Below, in pieces: positions 8,657 to 17,625 of a stretch of DNA of 64,000 nucleotides; position 1 is the stretch's first letter; each line of letters begins with the position of its first letter. The stretch is from Clostridium sp. (lineage in GTDB: Bacteria; Bacillota; Clostridia; Clostridiales; Clostridiaceae). The stretch spans positions 47,876 to 111,875 of the forward strand of contig JARKVD010000028.1 of the NCBI GenBank assembly GCA_029851835.1, read 5' to 3'. The translations under genes and the position numbers were made by a program. The notes beneath the pieces are model-generated. The model worked only from the letters and a program-made list of their open reading frames with translations, searched no databases and had not been told where the DNA came from.

Positions 8657-9010
8657 ATGATTTGTCATGTTACGGTTCAAACAGAGGATTTACAAGGTGC
8701 TATAGATTTCTATAACTGGCTATTAGATTTACCTGTAGTTCAGAGATTTGAGGTTCCCAATGGGGAGATAGCTTTTTTAGGGACAGAAGAAACAAAGTTT
8801 GAGATTGTGTATACAAAGGATTATAAGAAGCAAGGTAATGCTGAAGGAATTACAGTAGGATTTGCTGTTAAGTCTCTTGAAGAAAAGATTGAACTATTAA
8901 AATCTAAGGATATTGAGGTTAGTCCAATAGTTGCTCCTAATCCACATGCTAGGTTTGTTTTCTTTGTTGATTTAAATGGTATAAAAATTCAATTATTTGA
9001 AGCAAAATAA
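8657..9010 (+). CDS. VOC-superfamily (glyoxalase/dioxygenase-like) protein
   Basis: A 117-residue protein with two beta-alpha-beta-beta-beta modules of the vicinal oxygen chelate fold. MICHVTVQTEDLQGAIDFYN opens the first module with a metal-ligand His, and ARFVFFVDLNGIKIQLFE closes the second with a Glu. These small proteins act as lyases, isomerases, dioxygenases or antibiotic-binding proteins, and the sequence does not decide which. The start at the ATG is supported by GGAGG seven bases upstream; the frame extends eight codons further to a GTG that would include the ribosome binding site. It is a single-gene unit with its own terminator. Confidence 0.85.
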   Translation: MICHVTVQTEDLQGAIDFYNWLLDLPVVQRFEVPNGEIAFLGTEETKFEIVYTKDYKKQGNAEGITVGFAVKSLEEKIELLKSKDIEVSPIVAPNPHARFVFFVDLNGIKIQLFEAK

Positions 9011-9024
9011 AGATTTAATTTTTT

Positions 9025-9064
9025 AAAGTCAGTAATAAACTTAAAGTTTTTTTACTGGCTTTTC
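9025..9064 (+). terminator. Terminator after the VOC gene
   Basis: AAAGTCAGTAA pairs with TTACTGGCTTT, then TTCTC; the stem is moderately stable. Confidence 0.6.
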
Positions 9065-9132
9065 TCATTATATTATCTCCATATGAATATGGATAATATA
9101 TAGCATTAGCTTAAAATGGAGGATTAATATTA

Positions 9133-10182
9133 GTGGGAAGAAAAAGGTTAAGAGAATTAGGAATCAGTATTGGAGAGTTAGAAGTAGGTAAATATAATAG
9201 TATAACTGATGTAGAAGGAGTTATTGTTGGTCATAAAACAATTATAGATAAAGATGTAGTATCAGGTGTAACAGTAATTATGCCTAATGAAGGTAAATTA
9301 GAGGGGTGTCACTTTCCAGCGGGAATTTTTAGATTTAATGGTACAGGGGAATTTACGGGATATCATTGGATTAAAGAAACTGGCACTTTAGTATCGCCAA
9401 TTATATTTACTGGCAGTCATTTATTGGGAATGGTCCATAGATATTTATCTTTAGCTACAAGGAAAGTAAAGGGATTAGAAGCCTTTTCCATGGGGGTTGT
9501 GGGCGAGACTTGGGATGGTTGGCTTAGTGATATTGAGAAAACAACCATTGAGTATAAAGATTTAGAGGAAGCTATATTTTCAGCTGAATCAGGAGTGATA
9601 GAAGAAGGAAATGTTGGTGGTGGAGCAGGAATGATAGCCTTCGAATTTAAAGGTGGTATCGGTACATCATCAAGAATACTTAACTGTCATGGCATGGAAT
9701 ATACTATTGGAGCTATGGTTCAAAGTAATTTTGGAAGGCGTAAAGATTTTAGCATTGAAGGGAAAAACGTAGGTAGCATTATAAGTGAGCAGGAAGTACC
9801 TTTGCCATGGATAAATAATAAGAATAAGGGTTCGTTGTTAGTAACTATAGCAACAGATGCACCTTTGACAGCTTCGCAGTGTGAAAGAGTAAGTAAAAGA
9901 GCTGCATTAGCAATGTCGAGGGTTGGCGATATGGGTGATGAGGGAAGTGGAGATTTTTTCTTAACATTTTCCACGGGAAATAAATATAGCTATGATAATG
10001 AACAGCTAAATAATATAAAAATGCTGCAAATAGAAGAATTGGATAAAATTTTTCAGGGTGCAATAGAGTCAGTAACTGAAGCAATACTTAATTCTATGAC
10101 CATGGCAGAAACCATAGAGGGACAAAAGGGGCGAAAAGTATATGGGCTTCCATTAGATAAGCTCAAAGAAATATTTGACTAG
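9133..10182 (+). CDS. P1-family (S58) aminopeptidase / DmpA-like hydrolase
   Basis: A 349-residue N-terminal-nucleophile-type hydrolase related to DmpA, BapA and NylC. These enzymes cut themselves at a Gly-Ser bond, and the new N-terminal Ser is the nucleophile. Here the site is NKGSLLVTIATDAPL, with Gly233 and Ser234. Upstream signatures are NSITDVEGVIVGH at the N-terminus and GGGAGMIAFEFKGGIGTSSR near residue 160. GDMGDEGSGDFFLTFSTGN follows in the beta chain. Family members release N-terminal D- or L-amino acids or beta-peptides. There is no signal peptide, so it is cytoplasmic. The GTG start is preceded by GGAGG at an 11-base distance. Confidence 0.9.
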   Translation: MGRKRLRELGISIGELEVGKYNSITDVEGVIVGHKTIIDKDVVSGVTVIMPNEGKLEGCHFPAGIFRFNGTGEFTGYHWIKETGTLVSPIIFTGSHLLGMVHRYLSLATRKVKGLEAFSMGVVGETWDGWLSDIEKTTIEYKDLEEAIFSAESGVIEEGNVGGGAGMIAFEFKGGIGTSSRILNCHGMEYTIGAMVQSNFGRRKDFSIEGKNVGSIISEQEVPLPWINNKNKGSLLVTIATDAPLTASQCERVSKRAALAMSRVGDMGDEGSGDFFLTFSTGNKYSYDNEQLNNIKMLQIEELDKIFQGAIESVTEAILNSMTMAETIEGQKGRKVYGLPLDKLKEIFD

Positions 10183-10230
10183 ATAAGTAAAAAATAATAA
10201 GTAAAAAATAAAAGGTAGTATTTATATGCA

Positions 10231-10267
10231 AAAAAACTGGCTGGCACTCCGTGCTAACCAGTTTTTT
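10231..10267. terminator. Bidirectional terminator, P1 peptidase / 5'-nucleotidase
   Basis: AAAAAACTGG and CCAGTTTTTT flank an inner GCAC/GTGC stem. The structure lies between the convergent 3' ends and serves both. Confidence 0.85.
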
Positions 10268-10269
10268 AC

Positions 10270-11790
10270 CTATTGAATAACAGTAATATATTTAGATTTA
10301 TCAACTATTACTTCAGCATGGTTTCTAAAGTAGTCAATTATTATGTCTGGCATTTCTTTAAGAACTTCTTTTACCACTTCACATTCAGTGTAGAATTCGT
10401 ATCCACCGGCTCCTGTAGCTCTGTAGTTATTCATTGCTAAAGTAAGTTTATCATCGTACTTAACAGGATTTCCTTTGAATTTAATTGAAGTAACTCTGTT
10501 CCCAAGTTCTTTTGATAAGTCAAAGGTATACTCTATTCCTGCAAAGTAATCATAGTTGTAATGTTCAACCTTTGGCTTTAGGAATAAATCTGAAACTTTA
10601 AGTTCTCCAGTGGAATTATCAAAGTAACTTGCACATCTTTCTAGAGCTTGCTTTAGTGTTTTTCCGTCTATAGACAAAATTGTAAGTGTGTTAGGGAACA
10701 TATAGGTTGAACATATATCTCTAACAGTCACGTCTTTATTGAAGCCTTTTATAGAGTTAGCAAAAGATGTAACTGAAATATCAGCACCACTTTCTTCTAA
10801 TTGAATTTGATTGATAAAGTTTGCTAGATTAGAACCATTAACTGCCATGTCTATATGAGTAGTTGGCTGTAGTTCTACATCTAAATGTCCTACAGGGGTA
10901 TCAAGCCAATTTTCAACAGCTTTTTCTAAAGGCATAAATTTATCATACATAGCTTTATTTGGTGTATCAGCAGGAACTTTTAATTCAGAAGAGATATTTT
11001 TTGACATGTCTTCTTCAACTTCAAGATGAAGCTCTAGGAATTTAGTTCCGTTTGGAGGGGTCTGAGCTATATATGTTCCGTGGATTTCTTGTCCAGAAAG
11101 AGCCATGTGTTGATGTCCTGTAAGAAGGATATCAAAGTCGAAATCTCTGCAAATTTTATATGCTATATTTTCACTAGTTTGACTTAATTCCTTATGAGAT
11201 ACTAAATCGTATTCAAATCCTCCGTGATAAACTCCAACTAATATATCACAGTTTTGCCTTACTTCATCAAATACTGCTTTGATAGAGGAAGCTGTATCAG
11301 ATACGGTGAAGTTTTTAAGGTTAGCTGGTCTTTCCCAACGATTGATAAAGTCTGTAGTAAAACCCATTACTCCAACCTTTAAGCCGTTTTCCATAGTTTT
11401 TATTTCATAGGGAAGAATTGAGATTTCTTTAGTTTTGTTATCAACATTTGTACAAAGGCATTTCGCATTTATGTTGTTTAGATATTTTTTTAAGTAATCA
11501 TAGCCATAATTAAAATCATGATTCCCAAGTGTTACATAATCATATCCGCCTTCATTCATTATATCTGTCATTGGGTGGATTTCAAAGTTGTTGCCGCTTA
11601 GATAATTTGTAAAAGGAGAACCTTGAATTGTGTCTCCGCCATCTATTATTAATGTATTTCCATCTTTATCAAAGGAATTAATTATTTTTAGTAATCCCAT
11701 ACTCATATTATTTTTACTAGCATCTCTGTAATCTGTTGGATATACATATCCATGTAGATCAGAGGTAAAGTATATCTTTAGTTTTTTCAT
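10270..11790 (-). CDS. Bifunctional 5'-nucleotidase / 2',3'-cyclic phosphodiesterase family
   Basis: A 506-residue two-domain metallophosphoesterase. The N-terminal calcineurin-like domain has SDLHGY (Asp11, His13), GGDTIQG near residue 52, GNHDFNYG near 93 and GHQHMA near 225, all dimetal ligands. The C-terminal 5'-nucleotidase domain (about 305-490) has VTVRDICSTYMFPNTL and AMNNYRATGAGGY, the substrate-specificity loop. It would remove phosphate from nucleotides, UDP-sugars or cyclic nucleotides. Most relatives are exported, but no signal peptide is visible and the protein starts directly with the catalytic strand, so it is probably cytoplasmic. Confidence 0.92.
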   Translation of the reverse strand: MKKLKIYFTSDLHGYVYPTDYRDASKNNMSMGLLKIINSFDKDGNTLIIDGGDTIQGSPFTNYLSGNNFEIHPMTDIMNEGGYDYVTLGNHDFNYGYDYLKKYLNNINAKCLCTNVDNKTKEISILPYEIKTMENGLKVGVMGFTTDFINRWERPANLKNFTVSDTASSIKAVFDEVRQNCDILVGVYHGGFEYDLVSHKELSQTSENIAYKICRDFDFDILLTGHQHMALSGQEIHGTYIAQTPPNGTKFLELHLEVEEDMSKNISSELKVPADTPNKAMYDKFMPLEKAVENWLDTPVGHLDVELQPTTHIDMAVNGSNLANFINQIQLEESGADISVTSFANSIKGFNKDVTVRDICSTYMFPNTLTILSIDGKTLKQALERCASYFDNSTGELKVSDLFLKPKVEHYNYDYFAGIEYTFDLSKELGNRVTSIKFKGNPVKYDDKLTLAMNNYRATGAGGYEFYTECEVVKEVLKEMPDIIIDYFRNHAEVIVDKSKYITVIQ

Positions 11791-11980
11791 TTTAGCACCT
11801 CATTATATAAAATTTCTTTAATTATATCATATTTAGAGTTAACTTTTATAAAAGTAATTATTACCTTCTAGGAAGAATGAGAGAAAAATTTTACTAGAAT
11901 AATTGGTAATATATGTACTGAAATTTGAGGGGTTATAGTATAATTAACTTTAGATATTTTATAATAGTTGGGGTGAAGTG

Positions 11981-12841
11981 ATGGAAAGCAAGTTAAAGTT
12001 TAATATGTCTATTAGTAATTTAGCCAAAGAGCGAATTTCAGTTAGAACTTATGATGAGAATAAGAAGGTAACAGATGACGTTATGAATAAACTTAATGAA
12101 TACATAGAGAATCTTAAAGGGCCTTTTAATTCAAAGGTAAGATTTAAAATTATAAAGACTAAGGAGAATCCCAATGATAAAGGTTTAGGTACCTATGGAG
12201 TTATTAAGGGAGTTGATACATACATAGGCGCTGTAGTTGAAAAAGGGCATATGGCTCTTGAGAATTTAGGTTATGAAATGGAGGAGTTAATTCTTTATGC
12301 CACTTCATTGGGCCTAGGAACTTGTTGGATGGGAGGAACCTTTAATAAGGGTGGATTTGCGAAAGTTATGGAGGTAAAGGAAAATGAAATCTTTACTATA
12401 ATTTCTCCTATTGGATATAAATCAGAGGAGATAAGACTTGTTGATAAACTCTTTAGAAAAGGGAAAGGTGATAGACGTAAGGAGTGGGGTGACTTATTTT
12501 TCCTAAAAGATTTCTATATCCCTTTAGACAGAGATGCTGATATAGGATATATGAAGGAGGCCTTCGAGAATTTAAGGTTAGCACCTTCAGCATTAAACAA
12601 GCAACCATGGAGAGTGGTTCTAGATGGCAAGAAGGTTCATTTCTTTAAGAGTGGTAAGCAAAGTCTAGCTGGAAAAGGTACTCATATTGATTTGAGTGAA
12701 GTGGATATGGGAATTGCATTAGCACATTTTGATTTAACCTGTAAAGAAAAAGGCATTAATGGAGAATTCGTTAAAGAGATTTTAAAGATTCATGGAGTTC
12801 CTAAAAATGTTGAATATCTTATAACGTGGGTAAGAAAGTAA
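11981..12841 (+). CDS. Nitroreductase-family protein, TM1586 type
   Basis: A 286-residue flavin-dependent nitroreductase-fold protein. Unlike the usual ~200-residue enzymes, it fits the longer 'putative TM nitroreductase' group. The N-terminal SVRTYDENKKVTDDV carries the FMN-phosphate Arg. GYEMEELILYATSLGLGTCWMGG is the typical central helix, and ENLRLAPSALNKQPWRVV carries the second FMN-binding segment, duplicated late in the protein. The substrate is unknown. A GTG lies directly before the chosen ATG, and GGGGTGAAG is the ribosome binding site. It is a single-gene unit with its own terminator. Confidence 0.87.
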   Translation: MESKLKFNMSISNLAKERISVRTYDENKKVTDDVMNKLNEYIENLKGPFNSKVRFKIIKTKENPNDKGLGTYGVIKGVDTYIGAVVEKGHMALENLGYEMEELILYATSLGLGTCWMGGTFNKGGFAKVMEVKENEIFTIISPIGYKSEEIRLVDKLFRKGKGDRRKEWGDLFFLKDFYIPLDRDADIGYMKEAFENLRLAPSALNKQPWRVVLDGKKVHFFKSGKQSLAGKGTHIDLSEVDMGIALAHFDLTCKEKGINGEFVKEILKIHGVPKNVEYLITWVRK

Positions 12842-12850
12842 GGGAGGGTT

Positions 12851-12890
12851 AAGGCTACTTGTTAAATGTAACTGAGTAGCCTTATTATTT
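12851..12890 (+). terminator. Terminator of the nitroreductase gene
   Basis: AAGGCTACT pairs with AGTAGCCTT, followed by ATTATTT. Confidence 0.7.
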
Positions 12891-12962
12891 GAAGTTAGTT
12901 AATAATGAAAACACTTTAAAAATGATATGCTTAGCATAAATAATTAGATTTTGGAGGAGAAT

Positions 12963-13598
12963 ATGAAGGTTATTGATTTAAGTCACTTAATATTCGAAGA
13001 TATGATGGTATATCCAGGTACAGAAAAACCTAATATTGAACCAAGATACAATATTGAGGAAGATGGTTTTAGAGAAACTCAAATATCTATATTTTCCCAT
13101 GTGGGTACTCATATTGACTCTCCAGCACACATGATAAAACATGGTAAGTTTCTTCATGAATTTCAGGTTAATAAGTTTATCGGTACAGCTATGGTCTTGG
13201 ATTTTTCAAGCCATGGTACAGAAGTTATAGAACTAAAAGAAATAAAGGTATATGAGAATAAAATTCGAAATGTTGATTTTGTTATTTTAAATACTGGATG
13301 GCATAAATACTGGGGAAGAAGTGAGTACTTTGAGAAGTATCCAGTTTTAAGTGAAGAGTCAGCTTTATGGTTATCGAAGTTAAACTTAAAGGGAATAGGT
13401 GTAGATGCTATTTCTGTAGATGCAATGGATTCCAAGGACTTTTATGCTCACAATACTTTGCTTCAGTCTGAGTTTATAATTATAGAGAACTTAACAAACT
13501 TAGATGAGATTGGAGAAGAGATATTTACTTTAAGTATATTACCATTAAAATATAATGGGGCTGATGGTTCTCCTGTGAGAGCTGTAGCAATTAATTAA
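12963..13598 (+). CDS. Cyclase-family metal hydrolase (kynurenine-formamidase-like)
   Basis: A 211-residue protein of the cyclase family (PF04199). The metal-binding signature H-x-GTH-x-D-x-PxH is intact as FSHVGTHIDSPAHM, and GTEVIELKEI and DFVILNTGWHKYWG follow as in the family. Members hydrolyse N-formylkynurenine or act as isatin hydrolases, and many are of unknown role. No tryptophan-degradation genes are nearby, so the substrate is open. The start is the ATG inside TTGGAGGAGAATATG. An in-frame TTG twelve bases upstream overlaps the ribosome binding site and is rejected. Confidence 0.88.
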   Translation: MKVIDLSHLIFEDMMVYPGTEKPNIEPRYNIEEDGFRETQISIFSHVGTHIDSPAHMIKHGKFLHEFQVNKFIGTAMVLDFSSHGTEVIELKEIKVYENKIRNVDFVILNTGWHKYWGRSEYFEKYPVLSEESALWLSKLNLKGIGVDAISVDAMDSKDFYAHNTLLQSEFIIIENLTNLDEIGEEIFTLSILPLKYNGADGSPVRAVAIN

Positions 13599-13686
13599 CA
13601 AAATAGTATAAATATATAATGAACCTTTGTGAGGTAGTTGAATATAATAAAATATAATCAACTATAAAAAAGGGGAAGACAACATA

Positions 13687-13917
13687 ATGAATGCATTTGA
13701 TTTAATTAGAAAAATTCAGATGAAGATGAACGATCCGGTATTTGCTGCAAGGTTTAATAATGCTTCAAGTATAATTAATAATACTCCAGGACTTCAGCAG
13801 GAAATAATGAGGATAGCACAAATGAGTAGTGAGAAAGATCAAGCTGCAGCTATAGCACGTATACCTAAACACGCAAGAGATGCTGTACAAGATATAATAA
13901 GCTTATTAAATAGCTAG
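13687..13917 (+). CDS. Small conserved-looking protein, 76 residues
   Basis: I do not recognise a named family. The protein is predicted to be all-helical and soluble: residues 1-20 (FDLIRKIQMKMNDPVFAARF) form an amphipathic helix, the middle is Asn/Ser-rich and the C-terminus (ARDAVQDIISLL) is a second helix. It begins with a good AAGGGGAAG site and ends before a solid terminator, so it is expressed as its own unit. There is no Cys, signal peptide or DNA-binding motif. Confidence 0.7.
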   Translation: MNAFDLIRKIQMKMNDPVFAARFNNASSIINNTPGLQQEIMRIAQMSSEKDQAAAIARIPKHARDAVQDIISLLNS

Positions 13918-13937
13918 AATTAAAATCATAATTTACC

Positions 13938-13970
13938 TAAGCCAGTGAAGAGATTCACTGGCTTATTTAT
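13938..13970 (+). terminator. Terminator of the 76-residue protein gene
   Basis: TAAGCCAGTGAA and TTCACTGGCTTA form the stem, followed by TTTATTT. Confidence 0.8.
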
Positions 13971-14098
13971 TTGGCAATAATATTTTTTATATAATTATAA
14001 ATTAGAAATTGGGGAGATAATAAGGAATAAAGTATTTATAAAAAAGTTTAAGCTATGATATTACTTTTATTTGTGGGATTATTCGAAAGGAGATAATT

Positions 14099-15004
14099 AT
14101 GAGTACTTTTAGCACGATATTATTTGCAACTGTTGTAATGATGGCATATTTTATTGAGGGAATGATAGGTTTTGGAGGAACTATTATTGCACTTCCTTTA
14201 GCTTCACAAATAGCTGGGATTAGGTTAGCTGTACCAGTACTTACTATAGTTGTATTTTTAGCATCAGTTGTGATTGCCATTAGAGATTTTAAATATTTAG
14301 ATAAGAAGGAATTTTTAAAGATATCATTACTAATGATTTTAGGATTGCCCATTGGAACATGGCTATTTTCTGCATTGCCAGAAAGACCACTTAAACTTTC
14401 TTTAGGTGCGTTTATGATTGTTATTGCAGTAAAAGGGTTGTTAAGTACATATAGGGAAAAGAAAAATCAAGAATCCCGTCAGGTAGATCTGAATGAAACC
14501 ATCTCTTTGAAGGAAGAGAGTCTAGCTGATGAAATAGGAGACAGTATAGCCGAATCTAGTGCTATATCAGATAGTACTTCAAATAATACTAATGAAGGTA
14601 TTTCCAGTGAAGAGAATAATAAAGATGAAAAGAAAAATAAAGATGAAAAGAAAAATAGTGGGTTATCCAATTTAACTATTTTCGCTGGTGGTATTGTTCA
14701 TGGTGCATTTAGTTGTGGAGGTCCTTTTGTTGTAGTGTATGCTACTAATAACATTAAAGGTAAAAGCAGCTTTAGGGCAACTCTATGTACATTATGGGCT
14801 CTTTTAAATGCAATCATGATAGGAATAAAAACATTTAATGGGGAAATCACTAAAGAAGTAATAAGTCTAAGTGCAATTACTATGCCTTTTGTTATTGTGG
14901 CAATAATCGTGAGTAATATAGCTCATAAGAAGTTGAAAGGTGATAGTTTTACTACTTTTGTGTATATAGCCTTATTTGTTTCAGGAATATTGATGACCCT
15001 TTAA
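14099..15004 (+). CDS. TauE/SafE-family sulfite/organosulfonate exporter
   Basis: A 301-residue membrane protein of the TauE/SafE (TSUP) family. Two bundles of about four helices are visible. The first opens with FIEGMIGFGGTIIALPLA and the second with GGIVHGAFSCGGPFVVVYA, the duplicated family motif. Between them (residues about 122-195) lies an unusually long hydrophilic loop rich in Ser, Asn, Glu and Lys, including the tandem repeat KDEKKN twice. The reductase gene starts 26 bases after its stop, so the pair is likely an operon: the exporter would move sulfite or another small sulfur anion handled by that enzyme. Confidence 0.88.
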   Translation: MSTFSTILFATVVMMAYFIEGMIGFGGTIIALPLASQIAGIRLAVPVLTIVVFLASVVIAIRDFKYLDKKEFLKISLLMILGLPIGTWLFSALPERPLKLSLGAFMIVIAVKGLLSTYREKKNQESRQVDLNETISLKEESLADEIGDSIAESSAISDSTSNNTNEGISSEENNKDEKKNKDEKKNSGLSNLTIFAGGIVHGAFSCGGPFVVVYATNNIKGKSSFRATLCTLWALLNAIMIGIKTFNGEITKEVISLSAITMPFVIVAIIVSNIAHKKLKGDSFTTFVYIALFVSGILMTL

Positions 15005-15030
15005 ATTAAAAATATTTATGAGGTGATTAA

Positions 15031-16587
15031 ATGGATACTGTTAAATTAAAAGAAGTTTTATATGGTGAAATTGAAGATTTTAGAAAAATAGGTCATGAAT
15101 TTGTAAATGGTGAAATGAAAATGATGGATTTTAAACATCATTCAGGAGGATTTGGCATCTATGCTCATAGAGCAGGTAAAGAGTTTATGATTAGATTAAG
15201 AATTCCTTCAGGGAAAACAGACCTTAAGGAATTAAAAAAAGTATATGAATTTGCTAAAAAATACAATTTACCGAAGATTCACTTTACTACAAGACAGGCA
15301 ATTCAGCTTCATGGATTATCTATAGATCAGGTATGCGATTTAATGAAGGAAGCTTTAGATGTTGATATATATACTAGAGGAGCAGGAGGGAATTTTCCAA
15401 GAAATGTAGCCCTTTCACCTTTAGCAGGTGTAAATCCACAGGAAGCTTTTGATCCAACCCCATATGCTCTTGCCGTTGGAAATTACTTTTTAGAGAGAAT
15501 TTATACATATCATTTGCCAAGAAAGTTAAAGGTATCATTTTCTAGTAGTGAAAATGATGGAGGTCATTGCACCATTCAAGATTTAGGTTTTTTAGCTGTA
15601 AATAAGGATGGTAAGAGGTATTTCCAGGTTTATCTAGGGGGCGGTTTAGGACAAAATCCAAGATTAGCTGTGAAGTATCCTGAATTAATTGAACCTGAAA
15701 AAGTACTGTATTATGTTGAAGCTATGGTAAAGTTCTTTATGGCTGAAGGGGATTATGAAAAAAGAAGTAAAGCTAGAGTTAGATATATATTAGAACGAAT
15801 GGGGGAAGAAAGATTTATAAGTGAATACAGAAAATATGTTGAAAAAGAGCTTGAAAATGGTGACATGGATATATATCCAGAAGAAATCAACTATGAGAAG
15901 CCAGGTAAAATCACTGATATTCAATCTTCAAGGTTATATCATCAGAAGCAGCAAGGATTATATAGTGTGTACTTACATCCGACAGGTGGTCAACTATCTA
16001 TAGAAGACTTGAATGAGCTTATAGAAACGCTTGAAGAAATACCAGGAGCTGATATAAGACTTGCTATGACTGAAGGGCTTTATATTAGAAATTTAAATGG
16101 AGACGAAGCAGCTAAGGTGTTAAGTATTACTGAAGTTATGGGAGGTGATATTTTAGTAAAACAGAGTGTAGCCTGCATTGGGGCACCTATATGTCAAATT
16201 GGAATGGGGAATAGCCAAAAGCTTCTTAAGGATATTATAAATTATCTTGAGGACAAAAATTATAAAAAAGACTTACTGCCAAGAATTCAGATTTCAGGTT
16301 GTCCTAATTCTTGTGGAATTCATCAAGCTGGAGCCATAGGATTTACAGGTAAAAAGAAAAAGGTGGGAGCAGAACTTACTGATTGCTTTACATTATTTAT
16401 TGGAGGCTCTTTCCATTCAAAGCATCCTTCAATTGGAAAATCCTACGGAGAAATACCAGCAGAAAAAATACCAGAAGTTATATATGCTATTGGAAAGTGC
16501 TTAGAAGAGAAAAATATGAAATTTACAAAGTATATGGATAAATATGAACAAGAATTAAATAAATTATTAGATACATATTTAGTGTAA
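15031..16587 (+). CDS. Siroheme [4Fe-4S] nitrite/sulfite reductase
   Basis: A 518-residue six-electron reductase. The N-terminal ferredoxin-like half holds IHFTTRQAIQLHG, the siroheme-binding Arg-Gln segment. The cofactor cluster ligands are intact: C382-x5-C388 in CIGAPIC and C424-x3-C428 in CPNSC. It converts sulfite to sulfide or nitrite to ammonium with ferredoxin-type electrons. The neighbouring TauE/SafE exporter favours a sulfur substrate, but family membership alone does not separate the two. It lacks the extra ferredoxin domain of asrC/dsr types. The start has GAGGTG upstream and a terminator follows. Confidence 0.9.
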   Translation: MDTVKLKEVLYGEIEDFRKIGHEFVNGEMKMMDFKHHSGGFGIYAHRAGKEFMIRLRIPSGKTDLKELKKVYEFAKKYNLPKIHFTTRQAIQLHGLSIDQVCDLMKEALDVDIYTRGAGGNFPRNVALSPLAGVNPQEAFDPTPYALAVGNYFLERIYTYHLPRKLKVSFSSSENDGGHCTIQDLGFLAVNKDGKRYFQVYLGGGLGQNPRLAVKYPELIEPEKVLYYVEAMVKFFMAEGDYEKRSKARVRYILERMGEERFISEYRKYVEKELENGDMDIYPEEINYEKPGKITDIQSSRLYHQKQQGLYSVYLHPTGGQLSIEDLNELIETLEEIPGADIRLAMTEGLYIRNLNGDEAAKVLSITEVMGGDILVKQSVACIGAPICQIGMGNSQKLLKDIINYLEDKNYKKDLLPRIQISGCPNSCGIHQAGAIGFTGKKKKVGAELTDCFTLFIGGSFHSKHPSIGKSYGEIPAEKIPEVIYAIGKCLEEKNMKFTKYMDKYEQELNKLLDTYLV

Positions 16588-16652
16588 AAGTATACCATTG
16601 AGCGATTAAGTAAGAATTTGAAAAAGCAAAAAAGCCTTTTAGAAAGAGGTTT

Positions 16653-16690
16653 AGACTGGTGATATTCATAATATGTCATCAGTCTTTTTT
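16653..16690 (+). terminator. Terminator of the reductase operon
   Basis: AGACTGGTGAT pairs with the near-complement ending in CATCAGTCT, followed by TTTTT. Confidence 0.75.
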
Positions 16691-16974
16691 AGTGTGTCTG
16701 AACAAGGATAACTGAAAGTTTAGAGCTGACAAATAACATAAATATTTGATTGCTTTATATTAGAATAGTAAAAGAAGAATTAATCTATAATTCTAATTCA
16801 GTTATTTTGTGGCGTGCTTTATTTAAGGGAGTTTTTGATTAGAGAGTATTATAATTTGTAGAAAATAGTCAAAAAGATAAATTAGAATTTACAAAAATAT
16901 AAATCATATTACAATAAGCACTAAAAACAGCACTAATATAACAAATATGTATTTAGATGTAATATCAAAATAGT

Positions 16975-17003
16975 TTGACAATTGAAATTGTACGTGATAA
17001 TAT
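16975..17003 (+). promoter_or_regulatory. Sigma-A-type promoter upstream of oppBCDF
   Basis: TTGACA and TAATAT are separated by exactly 17 bases. This is the best promoter match in the gap, with a start expected near 17010. Confidence 0.65.
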
Positions 17004-17260
17004 TATAAAAAAGAATTTACAAATTTTACATTCAAATCTTTGATATTATGTCTTGAGATTACACCTATTGCATAGCTTATTGAATCTATATAAACACATA
17101 AGGGATCACATATACAGCAAGGATAAAGCGAAACACTTCACCAAATATTCGAAATATTTTAAAATAGGAAATTTGAATAAAAAAACTGTTAAAAGCTAAT
17201 GTTATGCAATTATTATTATTATATATCAAAGGTATGAATTAGGTAATTAATTAATGAGAT

Positions 17261-17319
17261 GGAGGTGTGGCAGAGGGGCTTTAAAAGCTATATATGCTAG
17301 TATGGAAACCTACTAGGTT
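17261..17319 (+). pseudogene. tRNA-Ser-like 5' fragment (tRNA remnant)
   Basis: GGAGGTGTGGCAGAGGGGCT followed by TTTAAAAGC reads like the acceptor 5' strand plus D arm of a bacterial tRNA-Ser. A small hairpin AACCT-ACT-AGGTT lies where the long variable arm would be. The T arm and the acceptor 3' strand CACCTCC are missing and the anticodon stem does not pair, so it cannot be a working tRNA. It could be a decayed tRNA or a chance resemblance. Confidence 0.3.
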
Positions 17320-17438
17320 AAAACAAGAGATGGTATAAATTTTAACGAAATTATAGGGATAATTTAAATCGAAATACTATTAGTAAAGTACTATTAGATA
17401 GTGTAGCTCTATCATTTATAAATTGAGTTGCGCAGTTC

Positions 17439-17512
17439 ATTAAGTGAAAGTCCAAATCCATGATTTGGGTTCTTGAACTTACTCCTTTGAATAAAGTGAG
17501 AATGAGTTTCCT
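17439..17512 (+). repeat. Dispersed repeat family 1, copy in the opp leader
   Basis: It begins AAGTGAAAGTCCAAATCC, continues with a CCAAATC/GATTTGG hairpin and CTTGAACTTACTCC, and ends GAATGAGTTTCCTT. It is closely similar to 60179-60254. Confidence 0.75.
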
Positions 17513-17625
17513 TAAATATAAATGAAGACTATTTTAGTAGTATTTGTGAACAAGAAGATGAAATTATAATGGGGAATTCAATAATGCAGAATTACTGCGT
17601 ATTTATATTTTATGGGGGGATGACG

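Larger units (their letters stand above)
16691..17625 (+). other. 935-base gene-free leader region of the opp operon
   Basis: No credible reading frame exists in this stretch on either strand. It holds a consensus promoter (16975-17003), a tRNA-Ser-like fragment (17261-17319), a dispersed repeat (17439-17512) and the ribosome binding site of oppB. The distance from the promoter to oppB implies an untranslated leader of about 610 nt. Confidence 0.6.
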
